Positions 29,216 to 40,075 of a stretch of DNA of 64,000 nucleotides are shown here, piece by piece. The notes beneath the pieces are model-generated. The model was not told the DNA's origin. It searched no databases and saw nothing but the letters and a program-made list of their open reading frames with translations. How positions within the stretch are numbered: the stretch's first letter is position 1; each line of letters begins with the position of its first letter. Both the position numbers and the translations under genes were made by a program. Source of the stretch: Nitrospirota bacterium. GTDB taxonomy: Bacteria; Nitrospirota; Nitrospiria; Nitrospirales; UBA8639. The stretch lies in NCBI GenBank assembly GCA_027623995.1, contig JAQBUF010000003.1, positions 1-64,000 of the forward strand. The letters are read 5' to 3'.

Positions 29216-30892
29216 ATGGACGGGTATGTCCCCGTAAAAAAAACAGATTCGCAAAATAATCCATCCGAAAATTCTCAGGGAAAGGCATCCATGAAAGGCA
29301 GTTCACAAACGCTTACCACTCAAACCGGAGTCGAGGCCGATTCCAAGACATTGGAGACTCCGCCTCAAGATCAAACCAACAGTCCTTCACCCGCGAAAGG
29401 CCAAAAGCTACCTCCAACCTTGTTTATCATTTTTGGAGCCAACGGGGACCTGACGAAACGGAAACTGATTCCCGCACTCTACAATCTTGCGGCAAGTCAC
29501 AACCTGTCTGACACGTTTGCCGTGATCGGTGTCGATTGCGTCCACATGTCGAACGAAGACTTTCGTCTCAAAATGGAACGTGATCTTCGTGCCTTCTCCT
29601 CTCGCCCCATTGAAAGTACAATTCGAGATTGGCTACTCCAACGTGTGCATTATATTCCCGGAGATTTCACAGACCCCACGACCTTTGAAACACTTCGCAC
29701 TGAACTCACCCGGTTGGACTCCTCACAGGGCCAAGAAGGAAACTATCTGTACTACATGGCCACCTCACCAGCCTTCTTTTCAGAGATTGTGCAGAACCTG
29801 GCAGGAAAAGGTCTCCTTGCTCAACACAAGGGAGGCTCCAGGCGAGTCATCTTTGAAAAACCCTTTGGGCACGATCTCCCTTCGGCCAAGGCCTTGAACC
29901 AACAACTCTGCACGGTTCTCACGGAAGACCAGATTTATCGAATCGACCATTATTTAGGAAAAGAGACCGTCCAAAACATTTTGGTCTTCCGATTCGCCAA
30001 TGGCATTTTCGAACCGGTTTGGAATCGTCGATACATCGACCATGTTCAAATTACCGTCGCGGAAACCCTGGGCGTAGAGCATCGTGGGGCGTATTACGAA
30101 AAAGCCGGGGCCCTACGAGATATGGTGACGAATCATCTCCTGCAACTCATGGCGTACATCGCCATGGAACCTCCCAACGCCTTTGATGCCGAAGCCGTTC
30201 GGGATGAAAAGGTCAAAGTATTACGCGCCGTACTGCCCATGAATGCCGATGAGATCAGACGCTCCGCAGTGGCGGGCCAATACGGTCCTGGAACGATTTC
30301 GGGGCACCCCGTTTTGGGCTATCGCTCAGAACCGAACGTGGCCTCGGATTCAGACACGGAGACGTTTGTGTCCCTGAAATTGTTTATTGAAAGTTGGCGG
30401 TGGGGTGGGGTCCCCTTCTATCTCCGAACGGGAAAACGAATGGCACGACGCGTGACGGAAATCGTCATTCAATTCAAATCCGCTCCGTTCATGTTGTTTC
30501 GGAAAACCCCAATCCATCATCTCAACCCGAATCAGTTGATTATCCGTATTCAACCGGAAGAAGGGATTTCATTGAATTTCGGAGCCAAGATCCCTGGCCC
30601 ATCCGTCCAAGTGGGAACGGTAGATATGGACTTTCAATATGCCGACTATTTTGGTGACGCCCCTAGTACAGGATATGAAACGCTCCTACACGATTGCATG
30701 GCTGGAGATGCCACCCTGTTCCAACGAAGCGACAATGTCGAAGTGGGATGGAGCGTCGTTGATCCGATCTTAGAGGTCTGGAGGGGACTTCATCCTCATG
30801 GTACGAGTCAGTATGAATCAGGAACATGGGGGCCACAAGAATCCGCCACCTTGCTAGAAAAGGACGGACGAAAATGGCGGAACCCCAGCTAG
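29216..30892 (+). CDS. zwf: Glucose-6-phosphate dehydrogenase
   Basis: IFGANGDLTKRKLIPALYNL, RIDHYLGKETVQN, RTGKRM. Confidence 0.95.
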   Translation: MDGYVPVKKTDSQNNPSENSQGKASMKGSSQTLTTQTGVEADSKTLETPPQDQTNSPSPAKGQKLPPTLFIIFGANGDLTKRKLIPALYNLAASHNLSDTFAVIGVDCVHMSNEDFRLKMERDLRAFSSRPIESTIRDWLLQRVHYIPGDFTDPTTFETLRTELTRLDSSQGQEGNYLYYMATSPAFFSEIVQNLAGKGLLAQHKGGSRRVIFEKPFGHDLPSAKALNQQLCTVLTEDQIYRIDHYLGKETVQNILVFRFANGIFEPVWNRRYIDHVQITVAETLGVEHRGAYYEKAGALRDMVTNHLLQLMAYIAMEPPNAFDAEAVRDEKVKVLRAVLPMNADEIRRSAVAGQYGPGTISGHPVLGYRSEPNVASDSDTETFVSLKLFIESWRWGGVPFYLRTGKRMARRVTEIVIQFKSAPFMLFRKTPIHHLNPNQLIIRIQPEEGISLNFGAKIPGPSVQVGTVDMDFQYADYFGDAPSTGYETLLHDCMAGDATLFQRSDNVEVGWSVVDPILEVWRGLHPHGTSQYESGTWGPQESATLLEKDGRKWRNPS

Positions 30893-31136
30893 TCAAAACC
30901 TCCTTCAACGGTTTCATGTGTGACGAAACCCCTTCCAAGATTGTCAAATATCGAGAAAGGATTGAAAGGAGATTCTTTCCATGGTCATTCGTGTGTGAGA
31001 CCTTTCATTTTATTGACAAAGGTTAGGATGTTGGTCACCATTCCAATACTAAGGTAACGACATACCACAGTGCATTGGTCAGTGTATTCCACCCTCCATA
31101 CAAAACCTTCCGTAATCTTTTCATCGAAGGAGCAAT

Positions 31137-32621
31137 ATGATTTGGCGCTGGCTTGGGCTCAGTAAAGATCCGTATCAACCGGAAAAAGATATTGGTCCCT
31201 ACTCAAATTACCGTTTGGCCATTCGGCTCGAACTCACTCAGAAGCCTGGGGTCTTTGCCAAATTGACCAATCTCATTGCCAAAGAAGGGGCAAGCATTGG
31301 GGCCGTGGATATGATATCAGCCACGAAAACCAAGGTCGTGCGGGACATCACGCTGGATACCAAAAATGAAGAGCATGGACAGCGAGTACTCGACCAGCTT
31401 GAGAAGTTGCCAGACGTCAAGGTTTTGTCGGCCTCGGATCGGATTTTCATGTTACACCTGGGCGGGAAAATTAAAATGGGCAGCAAGTTTCAAATCAGCA
31501 CCCGAAACACGCTCTCCATGGCGTATACGCCAGGAGTCGGTCGCGTCTCTCAAGCGATTGCGAAGGATCCCTCTTTGGCCTATCGCTTCACGAGCAAAAG
31601 TAACAGCGTCGCTGTGGTGACAGATGGATCAGCCATATTGGGACTAGGAGACCTGGGTCCAGAAGCCGCGCTTCCTGTCATGGAAGGCAAAGTCATGCTC
31701 TTCCAACAATTTGCCGGTATCGACGCCTGGCCGATCTGTTTGAATACCCGTGATCCCGAGCAAATCATTCAAACCATTACCAATATTGCCACAGGGTTTG
31801 GAGGGATCAACCTTGAAGATATTAGCGCTCCGCGCTGTTTTGAAATTGAACGACGATTGAAGGCCACGCTTGATATTCCCGTGATGCATGATGATCAACA
31901 TGGAACCGCAGTCGTCATTCTTGCGGCGTTGATCAATGCGCTGAAAGTCACCAACCGCCAGATTGATCAAACCAAGGTGGTCGTGAATGGACTAGGAGCC
32001 GCGGGGACCGCCTGCTGCCAATTACTTATTGCGTCTGGCATTGGCCAACTCAAGGGGTGCGACAAAAAAGGCCTGGTTCTGGATGAACGGATGGATGTGC
32101 TTCGATCCACAAATGATCACCTGATCAATTTCATTCACTATGAGCAGCCAACGGGGACGTTACAGCAGGCCTTGAAGGACGCGGATGTGTTTATTGGATT
32201 GTCCAGCGGCAACATCCTGAAACCCAAAGACTTGAAGCCCATGGCACCGGAAGCCATTGTTTTCGCCCTCGCCAACCCTGACCCTGAAATTTCTCCGGAA
32301 GCCGCATTAGGAAAATGCCGGATTTATGCAAGTGGACGATCGGATTACCCAAATCAAAGCAATAACCTACTTGCCTTTCCTGGAATCTTTCGGGGGGCGC
32401 TAGACGTTCAGGCCACCACCATTAATGAGGTCATGCAGTTAGCCGCCGCAGGAGCCTTAGCTGATGTCATTCCCGTTTCATCTCTCAGCGAGGAATACAT
32501 TATTCCTAGCGTCTTTAATAAACTCGTGGTTCCCGCAGTCGCTAAAGCGGTCGCACAGGCTGCACAGGAAACCGGAGTGGCCAGAAAACCGACGCAATCT
32601 CGTGAAGATGGTACGTCCTAG
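31137..32621 (+). CDS. Malic enzyme with N-terminal ACT domain
   Basis: YRLAIRLELTQKPGVFAKLTNLIAKEGASIGAVD (ACT) then MAYTPGVGRVSQAI, HDDQHGTAVVILAALINALK. Confidence 0.92.
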   Translation: MIWRWLGLSKDPYQPEKDIGPYSNYRLAIRLELTQKPGVFAKLTNLIAKEGASIGAVDMISATKTKVVRDITLDTKNEEHGQRVLDQLEKLPDVKVLSASDRIFMLHLGGKIKMGSKFQISTRNTLSMAYTPGVGRVSQAIAKDPSLAYRFTSKSNSVAVVTDGSAILGLGDLGPEAALPVMEGKVMLFQQFAGIDAWPICLNTRDPEQIIQTITNIATGFGGINLEDISAPRCFEIERRLKATLDIPVMHDDQHGTAVVILAALINALKVTNRQIDQTKVVVNGLGAAGTACCQLLIASGIGQLKGCDKKGLVLDERMDVLRSTNDHLINFIHYEQPTGTLQQALKDADVFIGLSSGNILKPKDLKPMAPEAIVFALANPDPEISPEAALGKCRIYASGRSDYPNQSNNLLAFPGIFRGALDVQATTINEVMQLAAAGALADVIPVSSLSEEYIIPSVFNKLVVPAVAKAVAQAAQETGVARKPTQSREDGTS

Positions 32622-32847
32622 AATAGGACGATCCGACCTTTCCCATCCCTGGGAAAGAACCCACCTATTTCTGCTATAGACCAACGCCTCTGGGAATAGG
32701 ACTGCTGCTGCACACTCCAACATTTTCAATGACAGACTCAAGTCAACGCCATGAGGCTATTGGCCACAACAATGCGGGCTCATTTGTTTTAAACGGATGA
32801 GAAAACTGAATCTCGACAGAAATGGCGAGGAAGATTAAAGGGATTTT

Positions 32848-33927
32848 TTAAATCGTGACGGGATTTGGGTGCATGCAATCTTGCCCAAGGTATTCCGCAA
32901 TGACCAGTTCACATAAGGCTTCTTGTTCACGAAACCATTCCTCATCTGCATAGCGTTTCCATCGACCGGTCTGCCTAGGATCAATAATAGAAGCCAGCAC
33001 ATCAAGGTCATAGTCTCGAATATCCAAAACCCGAAACATATCTGCGAGTATCAGGCGAGGAGATTCCGTCAGTTGTTCATAGGAAACGGAGTGATGAGCA
33101 AACTGCATTCCAAAGAGATAGGAAAGTCTCCATAGGAGATAAAATAATTGATAGGGATGTTGAATATATTTCGAATCCAAAAACGGGAAATGATACCGCA
33201 AGTCCTGGCTCCAGGCCTGTAAATAAAACCCTTCATGTTCAAAAAATTCTTGAAGAGTACACGCCTTGTCCTTACAACGATCGTGAAAAAGGCAGGAAAA
33301 CCACTCATCCCTTGGATGTCGAAACAAATGAATGATTTTCGCATGAGGAAAATAATGACGAACCCAGGGCAGTCGGAAATCAAGGCGATTAAATTGGAGT
33401 ACGGGACGACCATTGGCGTGTTCCACCATCATCTCAATAAAGCGCTTCATATCAGGATTCCAGGATTGGGCATCCATCAATAAATCTTTGGAAGGCCAAT
33501 TGTCAGAAAAGTACTGACTGAGCTCTTGGAGCCCCTCATATTCCTTCCAATAATCACTCACTCCCCTATGGGTGGTATCCATGCCATCACCCCGTGTGGA
33601 AGGATCAAACCAGCGTCGTTCATTAAATGGCTCATAATACGCCGTGCAATTTCCCACCTGACGAAAAAGATTCCACAACAAAGTCTACCCACTTCTAAAT
33701 CGCCCTGTGATAAACACGATATCGGATCGGTGCGCGGATGGGATCGGAGAACCCCATTCACCAAGATCTGAGTACGGGAGAGAATGCTCACCCCTACCCT
33801 GTAATAAGGAGCGAGCGGAGCAATGAAGTAAGCCATCCAAGGTCTCTACTGCAAGACTCTTCGCGTCAGTCGTTTGACCTAATTTCCTCAAAATCTTGAA
33901 TAATTGATGCCGGAAAAATTTATACAT
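32848..33927 (-). pseudogene. Sulfotransferase family protein interrupted by an in-frame TAG (33685-33687)
   Basis: IVFITGRFRSG*TLLWNLFRQVGNCTAYYEPFNERRWF; ORFs 33685-33927 and 32848-33681 are in the same frame. Confidence 0.85.
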
Positions 33928-34285
33928 TCTTCTTGTCGGGATTATGAAAAACCAGCCTATGGGTTCCTCTCCGTGACGATATCGCAGCTTCTTTTATCGC
34001 CCATTAAGAGAATTTTGCTATTGTCTTATTAGGCTAATTCGGAAATTTTCCACCTGACCTTTATCCCAGATGAATGAAGGTTACCCTGCTGACCACAAAA
34101 ATTTTCCAGGATCTCCAAAACACTACCCGAATATGAGTCCTTATATAAATAATTTACCCCATAAAGTATCTGAGCGGTTAAACCGAAAATTGTTGAGTCT
34201 AGTTAAAACACTGACATACCTATGCCGTTATTTAACGTTAGGTGTGATTGTTTCAGATCACGCAATTTTTGTTCAGGAGGCAGGC

Positions 34286-36016
34286 ATGAATGACAATCTG
34301 GTTTCCCCTCACGGTGGACATCTTGTAAATTTACTCGTTGATGAAGATCGGGCCGCGACCTTACACGAACTGGCCAAAACGAGCCCTTCGTGGGATCTGA
34401 CCCCCAGACAACTGTGTGACCTTGAATTGCTCTTATGCGGCGGCTTCTCCCCCCTTCAAGGATTCATGGGCAAAGCCGACTATGATTCGGTCTGCGATTC
34501 CATGCGCCTTACGGATGGCAATATTTGGCCCATGCCCATTGTTCTCGATGTCCCTGAAGATGTGGCGAAAAATCTCAGCCCAGGGATGCTCCTCTGTCTA
34601 CGAGACGCTGAAGGAGTCATGTTGGCTGGACTCACCATTGAGGAAATTTGGCAAGCAGACCGTGAACGTGAAGCTTTAAACGTGTATGGGACAGACAACG
34701 CAGAACATGCCGGCGTTTTCCATCTCTTAAATAACACCCATCCCTACTACATCAGCGGAAAACTGGAAGGGGTTCAGGCTCCCCTTCATTATGATTTCGT
34801 CGGATCTCGAATCACACCCCAGGATTTAAGAAAAGATTTTAGCCGGATGGGATGGAGACGCGTGGTGGCCTTCCAAACACGCAATGTGATGCACCGCGCC
34901 CACTACGCCTTAACGGTCAAAGCCGCTAAAAGTGTTGAAGCCAATTTGCTCGTGCATCCGGTTGTTGGGTTAACCAAACCAGGAGATGTGGATCATTACA
35001 CCCGGGTTCGATGTTATCAAGAACTCCTCCAACGGTACCCCGGTCAGAGTGTGCGCTTGGCATTATTGCCTCTGGCCATGAGAATGGCTGGACCACGCGA
35101 GGCTGTCTGGCATGCCATTATCCGAAAAAACTATGGCTGTACGCACTTCATTGTTGGCCGCGATCATGCCGGCCCCGGAAAGGATTCGAAGGGAATCCCC
35201 TTCTATGACCCTTATGCGGCCCAGGAACTCATGGTCAAATATGAATAAGAATTAGGCATTAAGATGGTCCCATTCCAGGAAATGGTGTACTTAGAAGAAC
35301 GAGATGAATACGTACCGTTAAACGAAGTCCCCGATGGCTCCCGGGTCTTAAATATATCTGGCACCGAACTTCGTCGACGCTTGGCTGAAGGAAGATCCAT
35401 TCCCCAATGGTTCACCTTCCCCGAGGTTGCCAAAGAAGTGCGGCGCACTCACCCACCACGACACCATCAGGGGTTCACGATATTTTTTACTGGCCTATCA
35501 GGATCAGGGAAATCGACATTGGCCAACGTGCTTTTAGTGAAACTCATGGAGATGGGAGGGCGACCGGTTACACTCTTAGATGGGGACCTGGTCAGGAAAA
35601 ATCTGTCATCTGAACTGGGATTTTCTCGTGAGCATCGGGATATTAATATTCGTCGAATTGGATATGTGGCTTCGGAAATTTCCAAAAACGGTGGTGTGGC
35701 AATCTGTGCTCCAATTGCACCCTACGAATCCGTCAGAAAAGAAGTCCGCAGTATGGTGGAAAGCAATGGGGGCGGTTTTGTGCTTGTCCACGTCAGTACT
35801 TCTCTTGAGGTATGTGAAGAACGGGACCGCAAGGGCCTCTATGCGAAAGCCAGAGCTGGCGTATTGAAACAATTTACGGGAATTTCCGATCCCTACGAAG
35901 CACCAACGAATGCAGAAGTGGTGGTGCAGACGACCGAAAGAACACCAGAAGCCGCAGCCCAGGAAATCCTCCTGTATTTGGAAAAGGCTGGATACATTGG
36001 GGCTGACAAAGATTAA
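34286..36016 (+). pseudogene. Bifunctional sulfate adenylyltransferase/adenylylsulfate kinase, split by an in-frame TAA (35246-35248)
   Basis: [36 protein letters not shown]; ATG at 34286 after AGGAGG; C-terminal FFTGLSGSGKSTLAN APS kinase. Confidence 0.88.
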
Positions 36017-36067
36017 GCCCTCGTCCCCTAGTGATAATATTAAGATTGTTTCACTGAGATCTTCACT

Positions 36068-36850
36068 GTGGAATGTATTTCATGTACGGCTTCAATCGGT
36101 CTATTAGTTGGAGCCTTAGTCGGGCTTACTGGCTTGGGGGGAGGCGTGCTCTTACTGCCTCTCCTCATTTTCGGACTACAGACCCCTCCGATTATCGCCG
36201 TGGGATCAGGAGCCACCTTTGCGACGTTGACCAAAGTCGGTGCAGCCATTGTTCATTGGCGTCACGGTAATGTTGATTGGAAACTTGCCGGCGCCATGGC
36301 CATTGGCAGTGTTCCTGGAGCGTTAATTGGCGTTGCCATCCTGGCCTATCTTCAATCTCTGTATGGAGAAGCGATTAATGGGATTCTGACCACAATGATC
36401 GGAGTCCTGTTAGTCACCATCCCCTTCCTGTTAATGTTTCAGGGCTATCTTGAACGAAAAGGTGGTCTCACTTTGCGAGAACGCCTCCCTGGGTATCTCA
36501 ACCGGTACAATGGTGCTTTTTTTATAGGCATAGAAGGAGGCTTGCTCGTCGGACTCACCTCAGTTGGTGCCGGCAGCATGATCATCCTCTTCTTGCTCCT
36601 CTTTTATCGACTCACTCCAAAAATTATGATCGGGACGGATATTGTTCATGCCGTCATGCTGACAGGGGTCACGGGACTCGCCCATATGAAATTGGGAACT
36701 GTGGATCTCAATTTAGTCGGATGGCTCGTGGTTGGGTCGCTACCCGGAGTGCTCATTGGCTCGATGTTGACCAAAGTCATTTCCGGGAATGTTTTAAAAC
36801 TTGGACTGTTGGTCATCTTAGTCTCGACAGGAATCTCTATGCTCATTTGA
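36068..36850 (+). CDS. TauE/SafE family sulfite-exporter-like permease
   Basis: LVGLTGLGGGVLLLPLLIFG...VGLTSVGAGSMIILFLLLFYRLTP; 260 aa, about 8 TM. Confidence 0.88.
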   Translation: MECISCTASIGLLVGALVGLTGLGGGVLLLPLLIFGLQTPPIIAVGSGATFATLTKVGAAIVHWRHGNVDWKLAGAMAIGSVPGALIGVAILAYLQSLYGEAINGILTTMIGVLLVTIPFLLMFQGYLERKGGLTLRERLPGYLNRYNGAFFIGIEGGLLVGLTSVGAGSMIILFLLLFYRLTPKIMIGTDIVHAVMLTGVTGLAHMKLGTVDLNLVGWLVVGSLPGVLIGSMLTKVISGNVLKLGLLVILVSTGISMLI

Positions 36851-37023
36851 TTCTAAGACTATATAACACAGCTCCTACCCTTCCACGCCTCTTTGGCAAA
36901 TAACAATTCCCCCACATTCCTTTGATCGAACTCCTGGCTAATCCCCAAATAATCACTCTTGATCTTGCTCACGCTGAAGGGGCTCAGGCACAATTGTTCT
37001 TCAGAAAAGAACAAGAACGCATC

Positions 37024-37326
37024 ATGAAATCTTGGATAATCTCTCACTCTTATTCCATTCATTCGAGCCACTGGTTTGTTTTAACCGTTCTGGGATTATT
37101 GTTCTCTGGATGTACAGAACCCTTATATTGGGCGAAATCAAATGCACAGCCTGGAGAATTTGAACGAGATACGGTGGCATGCCAAGAGGCGCTGGGATTA
37201 CCTAGCGGGGGAAAAGGCGGGAAGGGAGTCTTGGGTTTCGATCCTACCCTCGCAGGAGCTTCCGTAGCCATAGAGCAATGCTTAGCTGACAAGGGCTGGA
37301 TTTTGGCAAGAAAACTTCCTCGCTAA
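37024..37326 (+). CDS. Hypothetical lipoprotein
   Basis: Signal peptide with lipobox LLFSGC; ORF 36922-37326, start ATG 37024 likely. Confidence 0.65.
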   Translation: MKSWIISHSYSIHSSHWFVLTVLGLLFSGCTEPLYWAKSNAQPGEFERDTVACQEALGLPSGGKGGKGVLGFDPTLAGASVAIEQCLADKGWILARKLPR

Positions 37327-37347
37327 AACACTGAGCAGAGAGAACAC

Positions 37348-40059
37348 CTATTTTAGAAATCTATCCACAGCCTCGCCAAGGGTTTTTCTGACTTTCTCGC
37401 AGTCATCACTATCTTCAATTTTTCCCCCTTGAACACCGGTGACGTAAAACACATCAACCACCTGATCCAGTTTTGTCGCAATCCTTGCAGCATGAATGGA
37501 CAACCCCAATTCAAATAATGTCCTGGCTATCACCGATAACAAACCCTGCCGGTCATCAGCAAACACATCAAGAATGGTAAATTGGTCAGAGGTTTCATTA
37601 TCGATCTGAACATCCGCAGGTTTGGGGGAAACTGGAAATGGCCGTTCAAAAGAAAGACGTTGGCCTCGTTTCATTAAATGTTCAATCGATTCATGTCCGG
37701 ACAAGACATCAATGATCGCCTTCCCCACTTTTTGACGCTTCACTTCAGTAGGCGGTCCATCAAAATCCGAGTCCTCCACAAAAAAGGAATCGAACACTAT
37801 CCCATCACTTCTCGTCATGATTTGTGCATCCAGGACGTGGAGCCCTAAGGCCGCCAGCACCCCCGTCACATTCATAAAAATTCCAGGGGCCATATGATCG
37901 CGAGCAATCAAGGTATATTCACAAACTCTCAAGTCAGCATGATACGCCGACTCGACAATGGGACTCGTATTCGAAAGCCGTTGCAAGGCTTGCAGATGAG
38001 CGGTCATCCGATCTCGTGGGGTTCCAGTCAAATACCGTAGAGGAAACTTTCCTAACTGGGCTTCAATCCAATCCAGATGAGAATCGGGGAGTAATGGGGT
38101 TTTCTCAAAATCCTCAGCCGCCGCAGCTACCTCGTTCCATAGGCTAAACACTTCTTTCGCCATATCGTGACAATTCTGCGCCACCTCAACGGCTTCACGT
38201 CCACCCGAGACTTCGGGCAGCGCCCGTAAATATAACTCCATCAACAGAGACTCTTTCCATTTAGTCAAGGTGCCCGGTCCCACAGCGGCAATATCCGCCG
38301 CAGTCAGGATCAGTAGTTTTTTTAACAGCGCTGGTGTACCAACGGCTCGAGCAAACTTTAGTAGCACCTTATCATCATAAGGGTCGCGCCGAAATGCAGT
38401 GTTGGCCATGAGTAAATGTTGATATACCAGAAACTCTAAGGTTCGGGATTCCTGTGGATCCAACTGCAATCGAGCTGCAACCTCTCGAGCAATTTTTCGT
38501 CCAACCTCACTATGATCTTCAGGAAGCCCCTTCCCAATATCATGCAACAATGCCGCCAGATGCAACAGATCCTTCCGATGAATCTCTTGATAAACATCAT
38601 GAAAAATTCCGGACTGACTTCCCAATCGCTCAACTTCTAGGACGGCAAACAGGCTATGCTCATCGACGGTATATTTATGGTATTGATTAAACTGCATGAG
38701 CCCACGAACACGCCCAAACGCCGGAACCAGTTTTTCCAAGACTCTGGCTTGATGCATAAGTGTCAAGGTCTTCCCCACCAATCCAGGTCCAGAGAGGATA
38801 TCCCGGAACGCCTGACTGGCAGACGGAGTGCAAAAGACTTCATCTGAGACACCCTCCATGTGTCGATGAATCTCTTCAAGCGTCAGACCATCAATGGAGA
38901 GAGCCCGTTCCTGGGACAGTTTGAACAAATCAAGCAAGGTCCCTGGATTGTGAAGGACGTCAAGAAGCTTATCTTGGGGCACGGCAAGGTTTGTCCCTGA
39001 CAAAGAGAAACACCCATTGATCAAAGGCCGTGGCCACCACCCCCGCACTCGATCCCACCAGGATTGATCTTGGGACCTATTCACAAACCGGGCACATCGA
39101 TCATAGATTCCCGTGGTATGCCGATAATACAGCTGCATGAATTGCTCAACAGCCAACATATGAGCTTGATCGTGAAAACCAAATTCTTTGGCTAACCGCA
39201 CCTGTTCTTCAAATGAAAGAATATCTTGGGCACGTCCAGCCTCAAGATGCAGGATGGCTCGAACCTTCCATAAAAACTCTCTGGCCTCAATCAGTTCCAT
39301 ATAATCTTGATGAGCGAGAATCCCTCCATTCGCCAGATCCTGAAGCGTGGCGGCTTGATATTTGGCCATCCCCACCCATTGCAGCATATGCAAATCGCGC
39401 AATCCCCCTTTGGTTTTTTTGATATTCGGCTCGAGCAAATAAATCGTCTCGCCAAATTTTTCGTAATCACGTTTTCGTTCTTCGATCTTTTCAAGAATGA
39501 ACCGATCAACATGACGACCTAAAACACGTCGGGAAAAGCGTCGCTGAAACTCCTGATAGACTGCCGCCCCTCCCGTCAGAAAGCGCGATTCCATCAAGGC
39601 CGTTTTCACTGATAAGTCTTCTTCTGCCAATACCAGACAATCTTGAATCGATCGAACACTATGGCCAACCTGAAACCCTAAATCCCAAAGGTGATGCAAC
39701 ACTTGGGCAGACAACGTTTTGACGACATTTTCTCCACCTGCGCCATACAACACCATTACATCGATATCCGAATAGGGCGACAACTCCCGACGTCCATACC
39801 CTCCTACGGCAACCAGACAACATTGCTGCATCCCGACAGCAGACTCATCGACATGCTGGTGAATCACATTCCGATACCGAGCAATCAAGACAGAATCCAC
39901 TAAGTCCGTAAAGCCCGAGACGACTTCGGCCGCGGAAGCACCATCGCGCAAACGTTGCCCAAGACCATCGCGGCGCTCTTGCAGCACAGCTTGAGTCGAT
40001 GTGAAATCATCATTCCCGGTAAGAGTCTTACTATGTTGGGATTGGCTGGGGTGCTCCAT
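37348..40059 (-). CDS. glnD: [Protein-PII] uridylyltransferase
   Basis: VGGYGRRELSPYSDIDVMVLY, HDIGKG HD domain, C-terminal ACT domains; 903 aa. Confidence 0.95.
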   Translation of the reverse strand: MEHPSQSQHSKTLTGNDDFTSTQAVLQERRDGLGQRLRDGASAAEVVSGFTDLVDSVLIARYRNVIHQHVDESAVGMQQCCLVAVGGYGRRELSPYSDIDVMVLYGAGGENVVKTLSAQVLHHLWDLGFQVGHSVRSIQDCLVLAEEDLSVKTALMESRFLTGGAAVYQEFQRRFSRRVLGRHVDRFILEKIEERKRDYEKFGETIYLLEPNIKKTKGGLRDLHMLQWVGMAKYQAATLQDLANGGILAHQDYMELIEAREFLWKVRAILHLEAGRAQDILSFEEQVRLAKEFGFHDQAHMLAVEQFMQLYYRHTTGIYDRCARFVNRSQDQSWWDRVRGWWPRPLINGCFSLSGTNLAVPQDKLLDVLHNPGTLLDLFKLSQERALSIDGLTLEEIHRHMEGVSDEVFCTPSASQAFRDILSGPGLVGKTLTLMHQARVLEKLVPAFGRVRGLMQFNQYHKYTVDEHSLFAVLEVERLGSQSGIFHDVYQEIHRKDLLHLAALLHDIGKGLPEDHSEVGRKIAREVAARLQLDPQESRTLEFLVYQHLLMANTAFRRDPYDDKVLLKFARAVGTPALLKKLLILTAADIAAVGPGTLTKWKESLLMELYLRALPEVSGGREAVEVAQNCHDMAKEVFSLWNEVAAAAEDFEKTPLLPDSHLDWIEAQLGKFPLRYLTGTPRDRMTAHLQALQRLSNTSPIVESAYHADLRVCEYTLIARDHMAPGIFMNVTGVLAALGLHVLDAQIMTRSDGIVFDSFFVEDSDFDGPPTEVKRQKVGKAIIDVLSGHESIEHLMKRGQRLSFERPFPVSPKPADVQIDNETSDQFTILDVFADDRQGLLSVIARTLFELGLSIHAARIATKLDQVVDVFYVTGVQGGKIEDSDDCEKVRKTLGEAVDRFLK

Positions 40060-40075
40060 ATCGCCTTTTTCGCTG

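Noticed and set aside
32615-32660. Hairpins GTCCTAGAATAGGAC and CTTTCCC..GGGAAAG after the malic enzyme gene as a terminator
   Set aside because: No T-tract follows; support too weak to call a terminator.
34070-34285. N-terminal extension of the Sat ORF upstream of 34286
   Set aside because: AGGAGG precedes ATG 34286 and the Sat-like sequence starts there; the extension has no protein-like features.
33679-35264. Genetic code reassignment or stop recoding to explain the TAG and TAA
   Set aside because: Both codons terminate normal genes in this window (e.g. infA and rplX end in TAA, zwf and malic enzyme in TAG), and no recoding element is visible.
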